Assembly (NCBI RefSeq): GCF_014196195.1
Contig: NZ_JACIDF010000011.1
Location: 1-64,000, forward strand
Length of the DNA: 64,000 nt
Direction of reading: 5' to 3'
Source of the DNA: Anoxybacteroides rupiense
GTDB taxonomy: Bacteria; Bacillota; Bacilli; Bacillales; Anoxybacillaceae
Shown piece after piece: positions 16,294-24,987 of the stretch; the first letter of the stretch is position 1; every line of letters begins with the position of its first letter. The position numbers and the translations under genes were made by a program. The notes below the pieces were generated by a model, which searched no databases, was not told the origin of the DNA, and saw nothing but the letters and a program-made list of their open reading frames with translations.

Positions 16294-16336
16294 GAACCAA
16301 GAATGATATTATATATCATTCTTGGTTCCCTTTTAA
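16294..16336 (+). terminator. Hairpin after the DUF2712-like gene
   Basis: GAACCAAGAATGAT pairs with ATCATTCTTGGTTC around an AT loop, followed by CCTTTTAAG. The short T tail suggests partial termination, giving more of the secreted protein than of the downstream membrane proteins. Confidence 0.7.
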
Positions 16337-16374
16337 GATAGCTAATAAAAAAGTAAAGAATTGAGTGAGGGACA

Positions 16375-17145
16375 TTGTTTAATAGCCATATTCAACGCAT
16401 TATAAGAAATAAAATTAATTTAACTGCCTTTATTATTATTTTGCTTATACCTATGTTAGAAATTGTACAACTGTTAATTTATCAACAAAACTCTGAAGAG
16501 ACTTTTCATCCAGCTTTTGCCTTCTTTTTATCAGGTTCTAGCATGGGGCACGCACCTCAAATATTGCTAATATGGTTTTTACCAATCTATTTTTTATTGT
16601 TGGGAGCCGATGATGCAATTCAAGATTATAAAACAGGTTATCGTACTATTTTGATTAGCAAGGTAGGCAGGAAAAGGTACTTGTTAGAAAAAATCATTAC
16701 ATCTTTTACTATATCTTCTCTATCTATGTTTATCACATTATTTATTAACTTTATACTAGTGTCGATTATTTTTGTTAATGGGACTTTTTCAAAAGGATTA
16801 ATGGAAATGAGGATTGAAGGAAATAAACTCTTTAACTTTAGTGTAGAACATCCTTTTATTGCGATTATCGTCTTTTCGATAGTCAGTTGTATTCTAGCAG
16901 GTCTTGCTGGATCATTGGGAGCAAGTACAAGTTTATTTTTTCTTGATCGAAAATATGCATATGCTTCCTCGTTTTTTATTTGGTTTTTATTAGTTTTAAA
17001 TAAATATTCTATTATCTATGCTTTTCAACCGTTTACTGAATATGGATTTAATGTAATATTTCCTAGTCTTTTAGTAGCAATAAGTGTTCTTATCATAATT
17101 CCATTAATAGTATTTATTTATGGAGTAAGGTTCAATGAAGATTAA
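16375..17145 (+). CDS. Multi-pass membrane protein, ABC-2 permease-like
   Basis: This 256-residue protein has about six membrane spans. The segment FYFLLLGADDAIQDYKTGYR (approximate, near residues 78-95), followed by TILISKVGRKRYLLEKI, resembles the first cytoplasmic loop of ABC-2-type permeases that work with drug or bacteriocin ABC ATPases. The TTG start has GTGAGGGA just upstream. It overlaps the next gene by 11 bases. It is AT-rich like its neighbours. It probably forms the membrane part of the transporter with the two genes that follow; substrate unknown. Confidence 0.7.
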   Translation: MFNSHIQRIIRNKINLTAFIIILLIPMLEIVQLLIYQQNSEETFHPAFAFFLSGSSMGHAPQILLIWFLPIYFLLLGADDAIQDYKTGYRTILISKVGRKRYLLEKIITSFTISSLSMFITLFINFILVSIIFVNGTFSKGLMEMRIEGNKLFNFSVEHPFIAIIVFSIVSCILAGLAGSLGASTSLFFLDRKYAYASSFFIWFLLVLNKYSIIYAFQPFTEYGFNVIFPSLLVAISVLIIIPLIVFIYGVRFNED

Positions 17146-17863
17146 ACGATCTATTATTATTATTATGATCACTTTCTTTTTTACTGTTGTATGGTTTTTA
17201 CAAAGCTCGAATTACCGTGATATTCCAGCGTTAAGATCCGCCAATTTATCTTTATATGATGTGATTATTATTATGAATAACAGTGCATTCGGCTATAGTT
17301 CTATGCAAGCATATACTGTATTTTATACTGCACCTTTTCTTATTTTTTTAAATCACCTCTTCTTATCTGAAAATTTGGCTACTATTATAAGAGGAACTAA
17401 TAGGGAAAAGTTATATATAAGAAGAGTGGTTAAAATTATAATAGCAGCTTTCATGTTTGCTTTCTTACATTCCGGTGTGAACCTATTATTCACAGCTATA
17501 TTCTTTGACTATTCTTTATTAAAAGAAATGAATTTTACATCAATTTGTCTATTTAATACCGTAGGTTTATTTTTGTTTTACACTAGTGTTGGCTTGATAT
17601 ATGAATTAATAAAAGAGATAAGTCATTCTATAAGCATATCCTTTTTTCTGACTATTGCATTAATAAGTGGTTTATTCTTTTTTGAAAAACTAATGATGAC
17701 ACAGATGTGGGGGCCAATAAAAGATTTAGCAATATATAATAAGATGCTGGAAAAGGAATGGACGATTGTCGACTTATTATATATATATGTGAGACAAATT
17801 TTTGTTGTTATTTTCTTTTATTTAATTGGTTCTTTTGTATATAAAAGAAAGGACTTTATTTAA
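17135..17863 (+). CDS. Multi-pass membrane protein, permease-like (DUF2705-like)
   Basis: This 242-residue, strongly hydrophobic protein has about six spans. The loop LATIIRGTNREKLYIRRVVK near residues 87-106 matches the position of the RxxxRxxLxxxK loop of ABC-2-type permeases. It overlaps both neighbours (11 bases upstream and the stop/start TAATG downstream), so the genes are translationally coupled. A DUF2705 assignment is only tentative. It is one of three paralogous-looking membrane proteins in this operon. Confidence 0.65.
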   Translation: MKIKRSIIIIMITFFFTVVWFLQSSNYRDIPALRSANLSLYDVIIIMNNSAFGYSSMQAYTVFYTAPFLIFLNHLFLSENLATIIRGTNREKLYIRRVVKIIIAAFMFAFLHSGVNLLFTAIFFDYSLLKEMNFTSICLFNTVGLFLFYTSVGLIYELIKEISHSISISFFLTIALISGLFFFEKLMMTQMWGPIKDLAIYNKMLEKEWTIVDLLYIYVRQIFVVIFFYLIGSFVYKRKDFI

Positions 17864-18585
17864 TGATGATAAATAAAAAATTTTTTCTACTTGTGTCGTT
17901 AACAATAATCATGCAGGGTATTTTGCTGGATACGCTTAATTTGATCAATACTAATTTTCCCTTTTTAGATGGAATTCCTATTACTTCTTCCCATGCATTG
18001 GAGTATAGATATCTACTGAATTGGTATCTGCCGATTATTGGTATGAGCTTTTACTTCTCTGGATATTTAAGTGATGTGACAAGAATTCATGGTATCGCTT
18101 TTTTTGTCAGAACATACAGCAAGTCTAAGTGGATCATCAAACAATATTTGCGCATACTAGCGCATCTTTTGCTATTTATTGCACTCCAAATGTTCGTTTC
18201 TGTTTTGTTCGATTTAGGCCAATCAACTTTTTCTAAACCGAATTTAATCAAAGCTTTATCTATGTATTTATTAACATTATTAGTGTTACTTAGTATCCAG
18301 CTTTTAATTGAATTATATGTAAAAGAAAGTGTTGCCCATTTGATTATTAACATATACATTGTCTTTTCCGTCCTGATAACAAATCAACTACATAGCTTTC
18401 CTAAACTATTTCATTACTTTTTCTTACCAGTATATGGGATGGGATTTAGGAACGGATTAAGCCAAATGCCAAAATTTAAGCTATACACCATAGATTATTT
18501 TACAGGTTTCTTTATTTTGCTCATCATTCAAGTTGCCTTAGTTTATTTTTCTACGATTAAAATAAAGAATATGGACTTATTATAA
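17863..18585 (+). CDS. Multi-pass membrane protein, permease-like (DUF2705-like)
   Basis: This 240-residue protein has about six spans. An extracellular-type segment, HALEYRYLLNWYLPIIGMS, precedes the loop GIAFFVRTYSKSKWIIKQYLR. The layout parallels the previous gene and suggests divergence from a common permease ancestor. The ATG overlaps the previous stop (TAATG). It lies 14 bases before the ABC ATPase gene. Family assignment is tentative and the substrate is unknown. Confidence 0.65.
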   Translation: MMINKKFFLLVSLTIIMQGILLDTLNLINTNFPFLDGIPITSSHALEYRYLLNWYLPIIGMSFYFSGYLSDVTRIHGIAFFVRTYSKSKWIIKQYLRILAHLLLFIALQMFVSVLFDLGQSTFSKPNLIKALSMYLLTLLVLLSIQLLIELYVKESVAHLIINIYIVFSVLITNQLHSFPKLFHYFFLPVYGMGFRNGLSQMPKFKLYTIDYFTGFFILLIIQVALVYFSTIKIKNMDLL

Positions 18586-18599
18586 AGAGAGGGTTAAGA

Positions 18600-19229
18600 A
18601 TGCTACAAACTCATAATGTAAGTAAAAAAATTAAAAATGCATACGTTTTAAAAAATATTTCCTATACTTTCAAACCTGGCTATATTTATGGGCTTTTTGG
18701 GAAAAATGGATCAGGTAAAACAATGCTGCTTCGTACTTTAGCTGGGTTGGTTGTTCCTACTGAGGGTGAAGTTATAGTCAATAATCAAGTACTGCATAAA
18801 GATATATCGTTTCCACCAAGCATTGGAATTATTATCGAAAATATGCAATTATTTCCACAATATGATGCTTACACAAATCTTTTCATTTTATCAAAGATAA
18901 AGAAAGTAGCTTCAACACATGATATAGAAGAGGCCATAAAAAGAGTGGGATTAGATCCGTTTTCTAAGTTGAAAGTAAAAAAATATTCTTTAGGAATGAA
19001 ACAAAGGCTGAATATCGCACAAGCGATATTTGAAAAACCTGATATTCTCCTTTTGGATGAACCTACAAATGCGATTGATGATAGCGGAGTGGAATTAATT
19101 CATAATCTGCTTTTAGAAGAAAAGAAACGGGGAACTATTATCATCATTGCTAGCCATATCAAAGGGGATATTGAACCTTTATGTGATTTTACTTTGAAAA
19201 TGAATGAGGGGAACCTAATTCATGAATAA
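18600..19229 (+). CDS. ABC transporter ATP-binding protein
   Basis: This 209-residue ATPase powers the transporter formed by the preceding membrane proteins. Walker A is GKNGSGKT (residues about 35-42), the signature YSLGMKQRL (about 137-145), and Walker B DILLLDEPTNAID (about 157-169), with the switch His in IIASHIKGD. It belongs to the bacitracin/lantibiotic-immunity type of ABC ATPases. It is shorter than BcrA-type proteins, ending just after the core fold. GAGAGGG precedes the ATG. The end overlaps the next gene by 8 bases. Confidence 0.9.
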   Translation: MLQTHNVSKKIKNAYVLKNISYTFKPGYIYGLFGKNGSGKTMLLRTLAGLVVPTEGEVIVNNQVLHKDISFPPSIGIIIENMQLFPQYDAYTNLFILSKIKKVASTHDIEEAIKRVGLDPFSKLKVKKYSLGMKQRLNIAQAIFEKPDILLLDEPTNAIDDSGVELIHNLLLEEKKRGTIIIIASHIKGDIEPLCDFTLKMNEGNLIHE

Positions 19230-19839
19230 ATTCAAATTGACTATTTTCGCTTTTATAGTGGGAATGTGTTCGTTCATTATAGTTTTTCCTTATATTTCCG
19301 ATCTAATAAACAATTACAGAACTCTAAAAAATCCAGAAGTAGTAACTATAAAAAGCGGAGAATATATTGTAGGTGATGATATTCAGCAAGGAATTTATGA
19401 TGTAGAAGTAATAAGTGGGAAAGTTAAATTTATGCAGAGAGAATTGTCTGCAAAAGATAGGGTACTAGGTGTTAATCTTCACAATGGAGAACACGTTCAG
19501 ATAAAGGGACAAGGTAAAGTGAAACTTTCTCCTGCCAACTTTGAGTCGATAGAAATGAGTAAATCAGGTCAGTATGAAATTCACCACTCAGGATTTTATG
19601 AAATAGGATTACAATTGCCTGAGGGAGAATATGTATTGAGTTATAAAGGAAAAACAGACAAAGAAAAACCTTTTGTCCAAATATTATCATCTAATAATAG
19701 AAATGTTCTTCATACATATGATTTCCATAATAAAGATATTTACAAAATTCCCCTTAAAAAAGGTAATATATTAGAAATTAATAAGTTTTTATTTTTTGAA
19801 TCTGATGACATTGTGATTAATTTAAAGCCTTTATATTGA
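19222..19839 (+). CDS. Membrane-anchored extracytoplasmic protein of the DUF2712/ABC operon
   Basis: This 205-residue protein has a single N-terminal span (residues about 5-28), and the remaining 175 residues should lie outside. These are beta-rich with two repeats of a G-x-Y-x-(V/I)-G pattern: IKSGEYIVGDDIQQGIYDV near 45-63 and HHSGFYEIGLQLPEGEY near 119-135. I do not recognise a named family. Its place as the last gene of the operon, coupled to the ATPase by an 8-base overlap, suggests an accessory or immunity role. The role is inference. Confidence 0.7.
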   Translation: MNKFKLTIFAFIVGMCSFIIVFPYISDLINNYRTLKNPEVVTIKSGEYIVGDDIQQGIYDVEVISGKVKFMQRELSAKDRVLGVNLHNGEHVQIKGQGKVKLSPANFESIEMSKSGQYEIHHSGFYEIGLQLPEGEYVLSYKGKTDKEKPFVQILSSNNRNVLHTYDFHNKDIYKIPLKKGNILEINKFLFFESDDIVINLKPLY

Positions 19840-20205
19840 CTATTTATCCGGAAATATTTAAGGAATACTATTATCAAAAAATATGAAGAGACTAATCGAT
19901 TATAACCAGTAATTAATACTAAAATGTTGAAGATGTGTTTGGTTAATGGTCAAGTCCGGTGAACTTCTTTGTCATTTGCGTTCCTAACACATTGTCAATG
20001 TTAAAAATGTTGATCAATTTTGTAATGGAATCATCGAATCCATCCAACATGATACGGCCATTCAATTCGTGGGAGTTCATAGAACCGCGGCATATGCGAC
20101 CGAACTAGTAAGTCGTTGCTGTCTGTTTGCCGGTAAAATCTATGGACTCAATTAAAGGTCATTTGATGTTGCATTGAGTATACAATATAAAATCGAATGA
20201 TGTGA
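19840..20205. other. Intergenic stretch with decayed sequence
   Basis: No gene is seen between the DUF2712/ABC operon and the ISL3 relic. Short frames around 19960-20140 are broken. This is probably debris of the 5' part of the transposon or of a lost gene. Confidence 0.35.
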
Positions 20206-20702
20206 ATGGATGAGGGAGAAAACAGCTGTCGAATCCCATTTAACCTAAGGCGGTGTATCGACGAATTTGTTTTTCGAAAAGGGCATGATGATAGAGTGGC
20301 GGCGATGGGAGAAGTGTATTTTATCGAAGCAGGAAAGAAGGAGGAAGCCATTCGAAGCGTATTGGCGTGTGTGTCTTCTTCGGTCCAGTGGGTCGTGAGC
20401 GATTTGAAAAAGCCATTCAAGGGGTATATCCAGAAGCGATACGTGTAGCCGATTATTTTTATGTCATTTAGTTGTTTACAGAAGCTTTAGATCGGTACCG
20501 TAAAGAGTGCCATCGCAAAAGCACTTGTTAAACGAACAGAAGAAATCATTTCGTTCATATTGTTGCCTTATTCGAATGGTAGAATGGAAGGAACGAACAA
20601 CAAAATCAAGCTGATCAAACGTCGAGGGGATGGATACAGAAATATCCAACAATTGGCATTACGGGTGCGGCTAGAAACGTCTACCATACTTCAATGGTAG
20701 AT
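20206..20702 (+). pseudogene. ISL3-family transposase remnant
   Basis: Fragments of an ISL3-type DDE transposase occur in successive frames. RCIDEFVFRKGHDDRVAAMGE (approximately, near 20250) is the family's IDEFAxRKGH motif. Then come SSVQWVVSDLKKPF, YPEAIRVADYFYVI with an in-frame stop, LFTEALDRYRKECH, and near the end YSNGRMEGTNNKIKLIKRRG. Frameshifts and stops break it at least twice, so it is a fossil. It marks the right border of the AT-rich island. Confidence 0.75.
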
Positions 20703-20873
20703 GCAAGTACAGCTTTTGGTGATGAACTATGATTTTGGAGAATAAGGTACAATATTCATTACCAGGCCTTGATTTATAGATTTCTGTTAAAATAGAGAGG
20801 AAGCGCTTTTTGAAACCAATAGTGGAATGGAAGCGTGAATGCAGCAAAGTTTTTGGAAAGGGGAAGAGCCATT

Positions 20874-21527
20874 TTGATCAAAGCGATTATTTTTGATTTT
20901 GACGGTTTAATTGTAGATACAGAGACAGCTTGGTTTGAGGCTTATAAAGAAGCGATGAATGTCTATGATGTCGATTTGCCGCTGGAACGTTTTGTTCAAA
21001 CTGTTGGAACAGATAATGCGGCGCTTTATGAATTTGTTCAACAGCAGCTGGGGGAAAACGTCAGCATTGAAGAAATTGAAGCGAAAGCCGCAAGTTTTTA
21101 TCAAATCAAGATGAAAACCCCTCAGGCGCGTGAAGGGGTGAAGGACTATTTAGAAGAGGCAAAGCAATTGGGCTACAAAATAGCGATTGCTTCAAGTTCT
21201 AACAAGGAATGGGTCATTCATTATTTAAATGGGCTCGGTCTGCTGTCCTATTTTGAAGTGATTATTACAAGTGAAGATGTGGAGAGCATCAAACCAGCTC
21301 CCGACTTGTATCTAAAAGCGCTGGCTGCTTTAGCTGTCCGTCCTGATGAAGCAGTCGTTTTTGAGGACTCGTTAAATGGGTTGAAAGCCGCTTTGGCCGC
21401 GGGATTAAAATGTGTGGTTGTGCCTAATCCAGTCACAAAATTTCTAAACTTTCAACAGCACAGCTTGCAGCTAAATTCGATGGCGGAAAAGCGTTTAGCG
21501 GAGGTGATCGAGCTGATCAAAGGATAA
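20874..21527 (+). CDS. HAD-superfamily phosphatase, YhcW-like
   Basis: This 217-residue hydrolase of the HAD subfamily IA (beta-phosphoglucomutase-like) begins IKAIIFDFDGLIVDTET, with nucleophile Asp near residue 8 and general acid Asp two residues later. Later motifs are IASSSNK, the catalytic Lys in SIKPAPD and VVFEDSLNGLKAA. TTG at 20874 is chosen because AAAGGGGAAGAG lies just upstream and the HAD motif then starts near residue 2, as usual; an upstream in-frame ATG at 20835 would add 13 residues. In B. subtilis yhcW lies next to yhcX, whose parts appear nearby here. Substrate unknown. Confidence 0.85.
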   Translation: MIKAIIFDFDGLIVDTETAWFEAYKEAMNVYDVDLPLERFVQTVGTDNAALYEFVQQQLGENVSIEEIEAKAASFYQIKMKTPQAREGVKDYLEEAKQLGYKIAIASSSNKEWVIHYLNGLGLLSYFEVIITSEDVESIKPAPDLYLKALAALAVRPDEAVVFEDSLNGLKAALAAGLKCVVVPNPVTKFLNFQQHSLQLNSMAEKRLAEVIELIKG

Positions 21528-21744
21528 TGGAGAGGGGCATTTTACATTTATATAAATGTGAAAATCTACTTAGCCGAAAGAGAAATGCGATCATAGTGGC
21601 ATGGAGTCTTGTGCGGGCATGATTTCTTTTGAAACGAAGCCAGCTGTTATTTGGCATCGTCTCAAGCAAGACGATCATGCCCGCCGCTTTATATCAGGCA
21701 AAATAGGGACACAAGTGAAAATTGAGCCCTTGGAAAAAGACGGG

Positions 21745-22416
21745 TTACAGATGGAAAAGCGCCACCGTATCTCGCGTTTTTAGACGTTCGATCATGTCAT
21801 ACCATGCTTGCGGTTTGTTCGGCAAGACCGCATAGTAGCGTGTTAAAAATGTCACGATAAGCTCAGTCGGAAGTTCATTTACATTTTCGTCCATCGGAAG
21901 GAAGCAAAGGTCAAGTCCTTCTACCGCTTCTCCGTCATTGTTCCAGGATGGATGAACATAAGGGAAGTCAAGGCGCTTATAGCCGAGGTGGGACAAGACT
22001 TCCCGACGGACATATGGGTCCATCGGCTTCACGCCGCCAAATTCATAATGTTCGACACGATACGGGTCATAAATTTCCGCAAACATGCCAAATAATTGGT
22101 TTCCACAAGCGGCTGCCCAAGCGTTTAAGTCTTCTAATCTCTTTTTGGCTAAAAATCGGCCGATTCCAAGTCCCGCTTGCCCGATGATGGTGAAATCCGT
22201 CATGGCAATATTGACATCTTCATAATAACGGTACTCTGTTGCGCCCACGACCTTTCCTTCATGAACGGCCACGCATACACGGATTCCCGGATCTTCTAGA
22301 GGTTCTTTCCAAAAATCGAATGCTAATACTTCTTCAGGTGGAAATACTTCTTGCATCAATTGGTGCATTTTTTTAAATAAAGGGTCTTCAATACTCGTGA
22401 TTCTCCGATATTCCAT
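21745..22416 (-). CDS. GNAT-family acetyltransferase-like protein
   Basis: This 223-residue protein has a GNAT-type fold. GKVVGATEYRYYEDVNIAM forms the central strands and IIGQAGLGIGRFLAKKRL is the likely acetyl-CoA pyrophosphate loop near residues 78-94. The Q/R-x-x-G-x-G/A motif is recognisable (GQAGLGIG). It is the third gene of a minus-strand unit after a nitrilase-type hydrolase and another GNAT, only 4 bases from the latter, so co-translation is likely. Substrate unknown. Confidence 0.75.
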   Translation of the reverse strand: MEYRRITSIEDPLFKKMHQLMQEVFPPEEVLAFDFWKEPLEDPGIRVCVAVHEGKVVGATEYRYYEDVNIAMTDFTIIGQAGLGIGRFLAKKRLEDLNAWAAACGNQLFGMFAEIYDPYRVEHYEFGGVKPMDPYVRREVLSHLGYKRLDFPYVHPSWNNDGEAVEGLDLCFLPMDENVNELPTELIVTFLTRYYAVLPNKPQAWYDMIERLKTRDTVALFHL

Positions 22417-22420
22417 TTCC

Positions 22421-23104
22421 TCATTCTCCTTGCCGTAATTTTTTCAAAAACGGATTTTTCCATTCCATCAGGACCGCATAGTTACGAGATTCCTCATCCT
22501 CCAAATAGTTTTCTACCACTTTCACAGGAGTGCGGCCACAGCGAAGCAGGAATGTAATGACGGGGTCTTTTAATTCGCCTTTGATCACCGCTTCGAGGTA
22601 TTGCTCCGCTGTCATTTGATCTGCCTTTTGATGATAGCCGGGCATTCTCCCTCCGCCTAACAAACGTTCTAATCCGAGCTGAATGACGACTTCATACATG
22701 GAAAGCATCAGCCACTTTCCCAGCCCTAATTTGCGATAGGCGGGGCGTACGCCAATATCGACAACATAAAGCGTATTCCCGTTTGGCTGATGATTGCGAA
22801 TATAGCCGTGATCGGTAATTTCTTCCCATGTATGTTCCGGATGATTCGGATCAAAATGAACAATGAGCCCGGTCATCGATCCGGCCATTTCGCCATCGAC
22901 CTCCACACATAAGGCTCCTTCTGGAAAGAGCGTCACGTGGTTTTTTAATTGTTCCGTGTTCCACCATAGTTCAGAAGGAAAGGGAGGTGGGAAGCTTTCC
23001 TGTTGAATGCGGATTAAGCCCGGAAAATCTTTTTCTTCATAATTTCGAATCACGGCTCGAACAGGCCGATCGTTCTCAAACACGTAAAGCTCTTTCCAGT
23101 ACAT
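22421..23104 (-). CDS. GNAT-family N-acetyltransferase, YhcX N-domain-like
   Basis: This 227-residue protein begins MYWKELYVFENDRPVRAVIR. It carries a clear GNAT core, LYVVDIGVRPAYRKLGLGKWL, with the acetyl-CoA loop R-x-x-G-x-G near residues 125-130. In B. subtilis, YhcX is a single protein with an N-terminal GNAT part and a C-terminal nitrilase part; here the nitrilase gene lies immediately upstream, 12 bases away. The two probably act together. Substrate unknown. Confidence 0.8.
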   Translation of the reverse strand: MYWKELYVFENDRPVRAVIRNYEEKDFPGLIRIQQESFPPPFPSELWWNTEQLKNHVTLFPEGALCVEVDGEMAGSMTGLIVHFDPNHPEHTWEEITDHGYIRNHQPNGNTLYVVDIGVRPAYRKLGLGKWLMLSMYEVVIQLGLERLLGGGRMPGYHQKADQMTAEQYLEAVIKGELKDPVITFLLRCGRTPVKVVENYLEDEESRNYAVLMEWKNPFLKKLRQGE

Positions 23105-23116
23105 GATGCTTCCTCC

Positions 23117-23977
23117 TTATTTCCAATCCGGATATAAATCTGTGCGGCGGTCGCGCCATGTTGTCACCGATCCGCGCTCGCGAACTTGATATAGCAGATC
23201 TAAATCAAGATCAGCGGTCACGACCATATCATGATTGATTTCCCCTTCCACTAAAATGCCGCGCGGAGGGAACGGGATGTCATTTGGGGTAATGACAGCC
23301 GCTTGGCCGAAGTTCGCGCGCATAAAGTCGACGGTTGGAAGCGAACCGACTGTGCCGGTTGTCACGACATATACTTGATTTTCAATGGCTCTTGCGTGGC
23401 TCGTATAGCGAACCCGATGAAATCCATGACGATCATCGGTGCAAGAAGGACAGAAAATCACATCCGCTCCTTTTGCTTTGGCCATGCGAACGATTTCTGG
23501 GAACTCAATGTCATAACATGTCAACATCGCAATCGTTCCTTTTTCCGTCTCAAACACTTGCAATCCTTCGCCAGGAGACATGTTCCATTCTTTCACTTCC
23601 GTAGGTGTAATGTGCAGCTTTGCTTGTTCGGCGACTCTGCCATCTGGATAAAATAAATGAGCCACGTTGTACAATTTGTCACCTTTGCGAATAACATGGG
23701 TTCCCGCAATGATATGCATCTTTGTTTTCTTCGCCCAATCTATAAATAAAGAACGATAGGATTCTGTAAAATCAGGCAATTCTTGGATGGTCAAAGGCCG
23801 GCCTTTGCCACTTTCGATGGACATCAGTTGGGTGGTAAAAAATTCTGGGAATAACACGAAATCCGCTTCAAATTCTTGGGCGGTTTTTATATAATGCGCC
23901 ACTTGCTGGGCAAATTCTTTGAATGAGTGGATCGTATGCAAATGATACTGAACAGCAGAAACTCTGATTTTCATCAT
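23117..23977 (-). CDS. Carbon-nitrogen hydrolase (nitrilase superfamily)
   Basis: This 286-residue amidase-type enzyme has the full catalytic triad Glu45 (LFPEFF), Lys120 (AKLHITPTE) and Cys154 (TCYDIEFPE). The start is the ATG preceded by AAAGGAGCATGGG; an earlier in-frame ATG, 21 bases upstream, would place this ribosome site inside the gene. It is the first gene of the minus-strand trio with two GNATs. The closest B. subtilis counterpart by context is the C-terminal domain of YhcX. It probably cleaves a C-N bond in an amide; substrate unknown. Confidence 0.88.
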   Translation of the reverse strand: MMKIRVSAVQYHLHTIHSFKEFAQQVAHYIKTAQEFEADFVLFPEFFTTQLMSIESGKGRPLTIQELPDFTESYRSLFIDWAKKTKMHIIAGTHVIRKGDKLYNVAHLFYPDGRVAEQAKLHITPTEVKEWNMSPGEGLQVFETEKGTIAMLTCYDIEFPEIVRMAKAKGADVIFCPSCTDDRHGFHRVRYTSHARAIENQVYVVTTGTVGSLPTVDFMRANFGQAAVITPNDIPFPPRGILVEGEINHDMVVTADLDLDLLYQVRERGSVTTWRDRRTDLYPDWK

Positions 23978-24169
23978 CCCATGCTCCTTTCTTGACATTC
24001 ACGGCCGAAATTTTTCATGATTCACCCATGAAATGGTGATACTGATATTATTAGATACATGAGCCATTTTCACAAGTACACACTTTTATAGCACTTAGTG
24101 TAAAAAAGTATACTATAGGAAGCGGATGATAGCGTGAAAAGAGGACGGGCAAACGATGAATAAACATTT

Positions 24170-24204
24170 CGCAAGGACAACCGGCATCTCTCCATGTCCT
24201 TGCG
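24170..24204. promoter_or_regulatory. Perfect hairpin between nitrilase and HxlR genes
   Basis: CGCAAGGACA and TGTCCTTGCG pair around a 15-base loop. There is no T tail. It lies between the minus-strand hydrolase start and the 3' end of the HxlR gene. The 295-base gap shows no other gene; AT-rich DNA at 24080-24120 may hold promoter elements. Confidence 0.4.
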
Positions 24205-24272
24205 ACTGAAAAAGCAATCCATCATCTTGATTGATCACATGAATTCCCTAAACCATGCGGGAAAGGGAATGT

Positions 24273-24638
24273 TTATTTCATAGGCTCGTTGCTGGATACG
24301 TGGTCCTTTGCGACCGTCTCCATATAGTTTTTCCCCCATTCATACATGGCATCGAGAATCGGCATGAGGCTTTTTCCGAGCTCTGTTAAAGAATACTCCA
24401 CTTTTGGAGGTACGACAGGATAGACTTTTCGGTGAATAATGAGGTCTTCTTCCAGTTCCCGCAGTTGATTGACAAGCATTCTCTGAGTAATTCCTGGCAT
24501 AAGAGCCTTAAGTTCGCTAAATCGCTTTGTTCCTTCTTTTCCAAGATGCCACAAAACTAACATTTTCCATTTGCCGCCGATAACGGCGAGTGTCAATTCT
24601 TTTTCGCAATTATACGTTTTTCCACAAACACGTCCCAA
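24273..24638 (-). CDS. HxlR-family transcriptional regulator
   Basis: This 121-residue winged-helix regulator contains the family signature: [20 protein letters not shown], then [20 protein letters not shown] and [19 protein letters not shown]. The Cys near residue 11, before [11 protein letters not shown], matches the redox-active Cys of the HypR/YodB/HxlR group that senses electrophiles or disulfide stress. The TTG start follows GGAGGTGAGCCAAT. Target genes are not evident; the nitrilase/GNAT unit lies downstream on the same strand. Confidence 0.9.
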   Translation of the reverse strand: MGRVCGKTYNCEKELTLAVIGGKWKMLVLWHLGKEGTKRFSELKALMPGITQRMLVNQLRELEEDLIIHRKVYPVVPPKVEYSLTELGKSLMPILDAMYEWGKNYMETVAKDHVSSNEPMK

Positions 24639-24987
24639 ATTGGCTCACCTCCGTGTCTATTATAACGAAGATTTCAAACGAAACACCATTTCCGCGCGAG
24701 TGGATAAAAGTGTAAAAACCGAGCGGGGAACATGTCCTGATTTTGCCTGCTCATGTGAAAAACGGATCAGAAGGTCTTTTTCTACCTTACGACAAGTTGA
24801 ACGACCGTTTTTACAGGTTTGTTTGATTATAGTATGATAGGAATATGCTTATGAGAGCGGCTGATTTGTGAAAATCCCTACTTTTCTGTTCGAAGAATGG
24901 ATTATTTTTAGCGTAGATTCAAAAATAATTTTAAATGATGAATGATATAGTTATAAAGGTGTGTCTTTTTTATTCGGGGGTGTTTTT
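24639..24987. other. Intergenic, HxlR to SH3 gene
   Basis: About 350 bases. It probably contains the minus-strand hxlR promoter and the plus-strand promoter of the SH3 gene; both are AT-rich and no sharp match is claimed. No gene is seen. Confidence 0.4.

Noticed and set aside
21601-21783. 60-codon plus-strand frame before the GNAT gene
   Set aside because: Overlaps the 3' end of the minus-strand GNAT gene and has no ribosome site.
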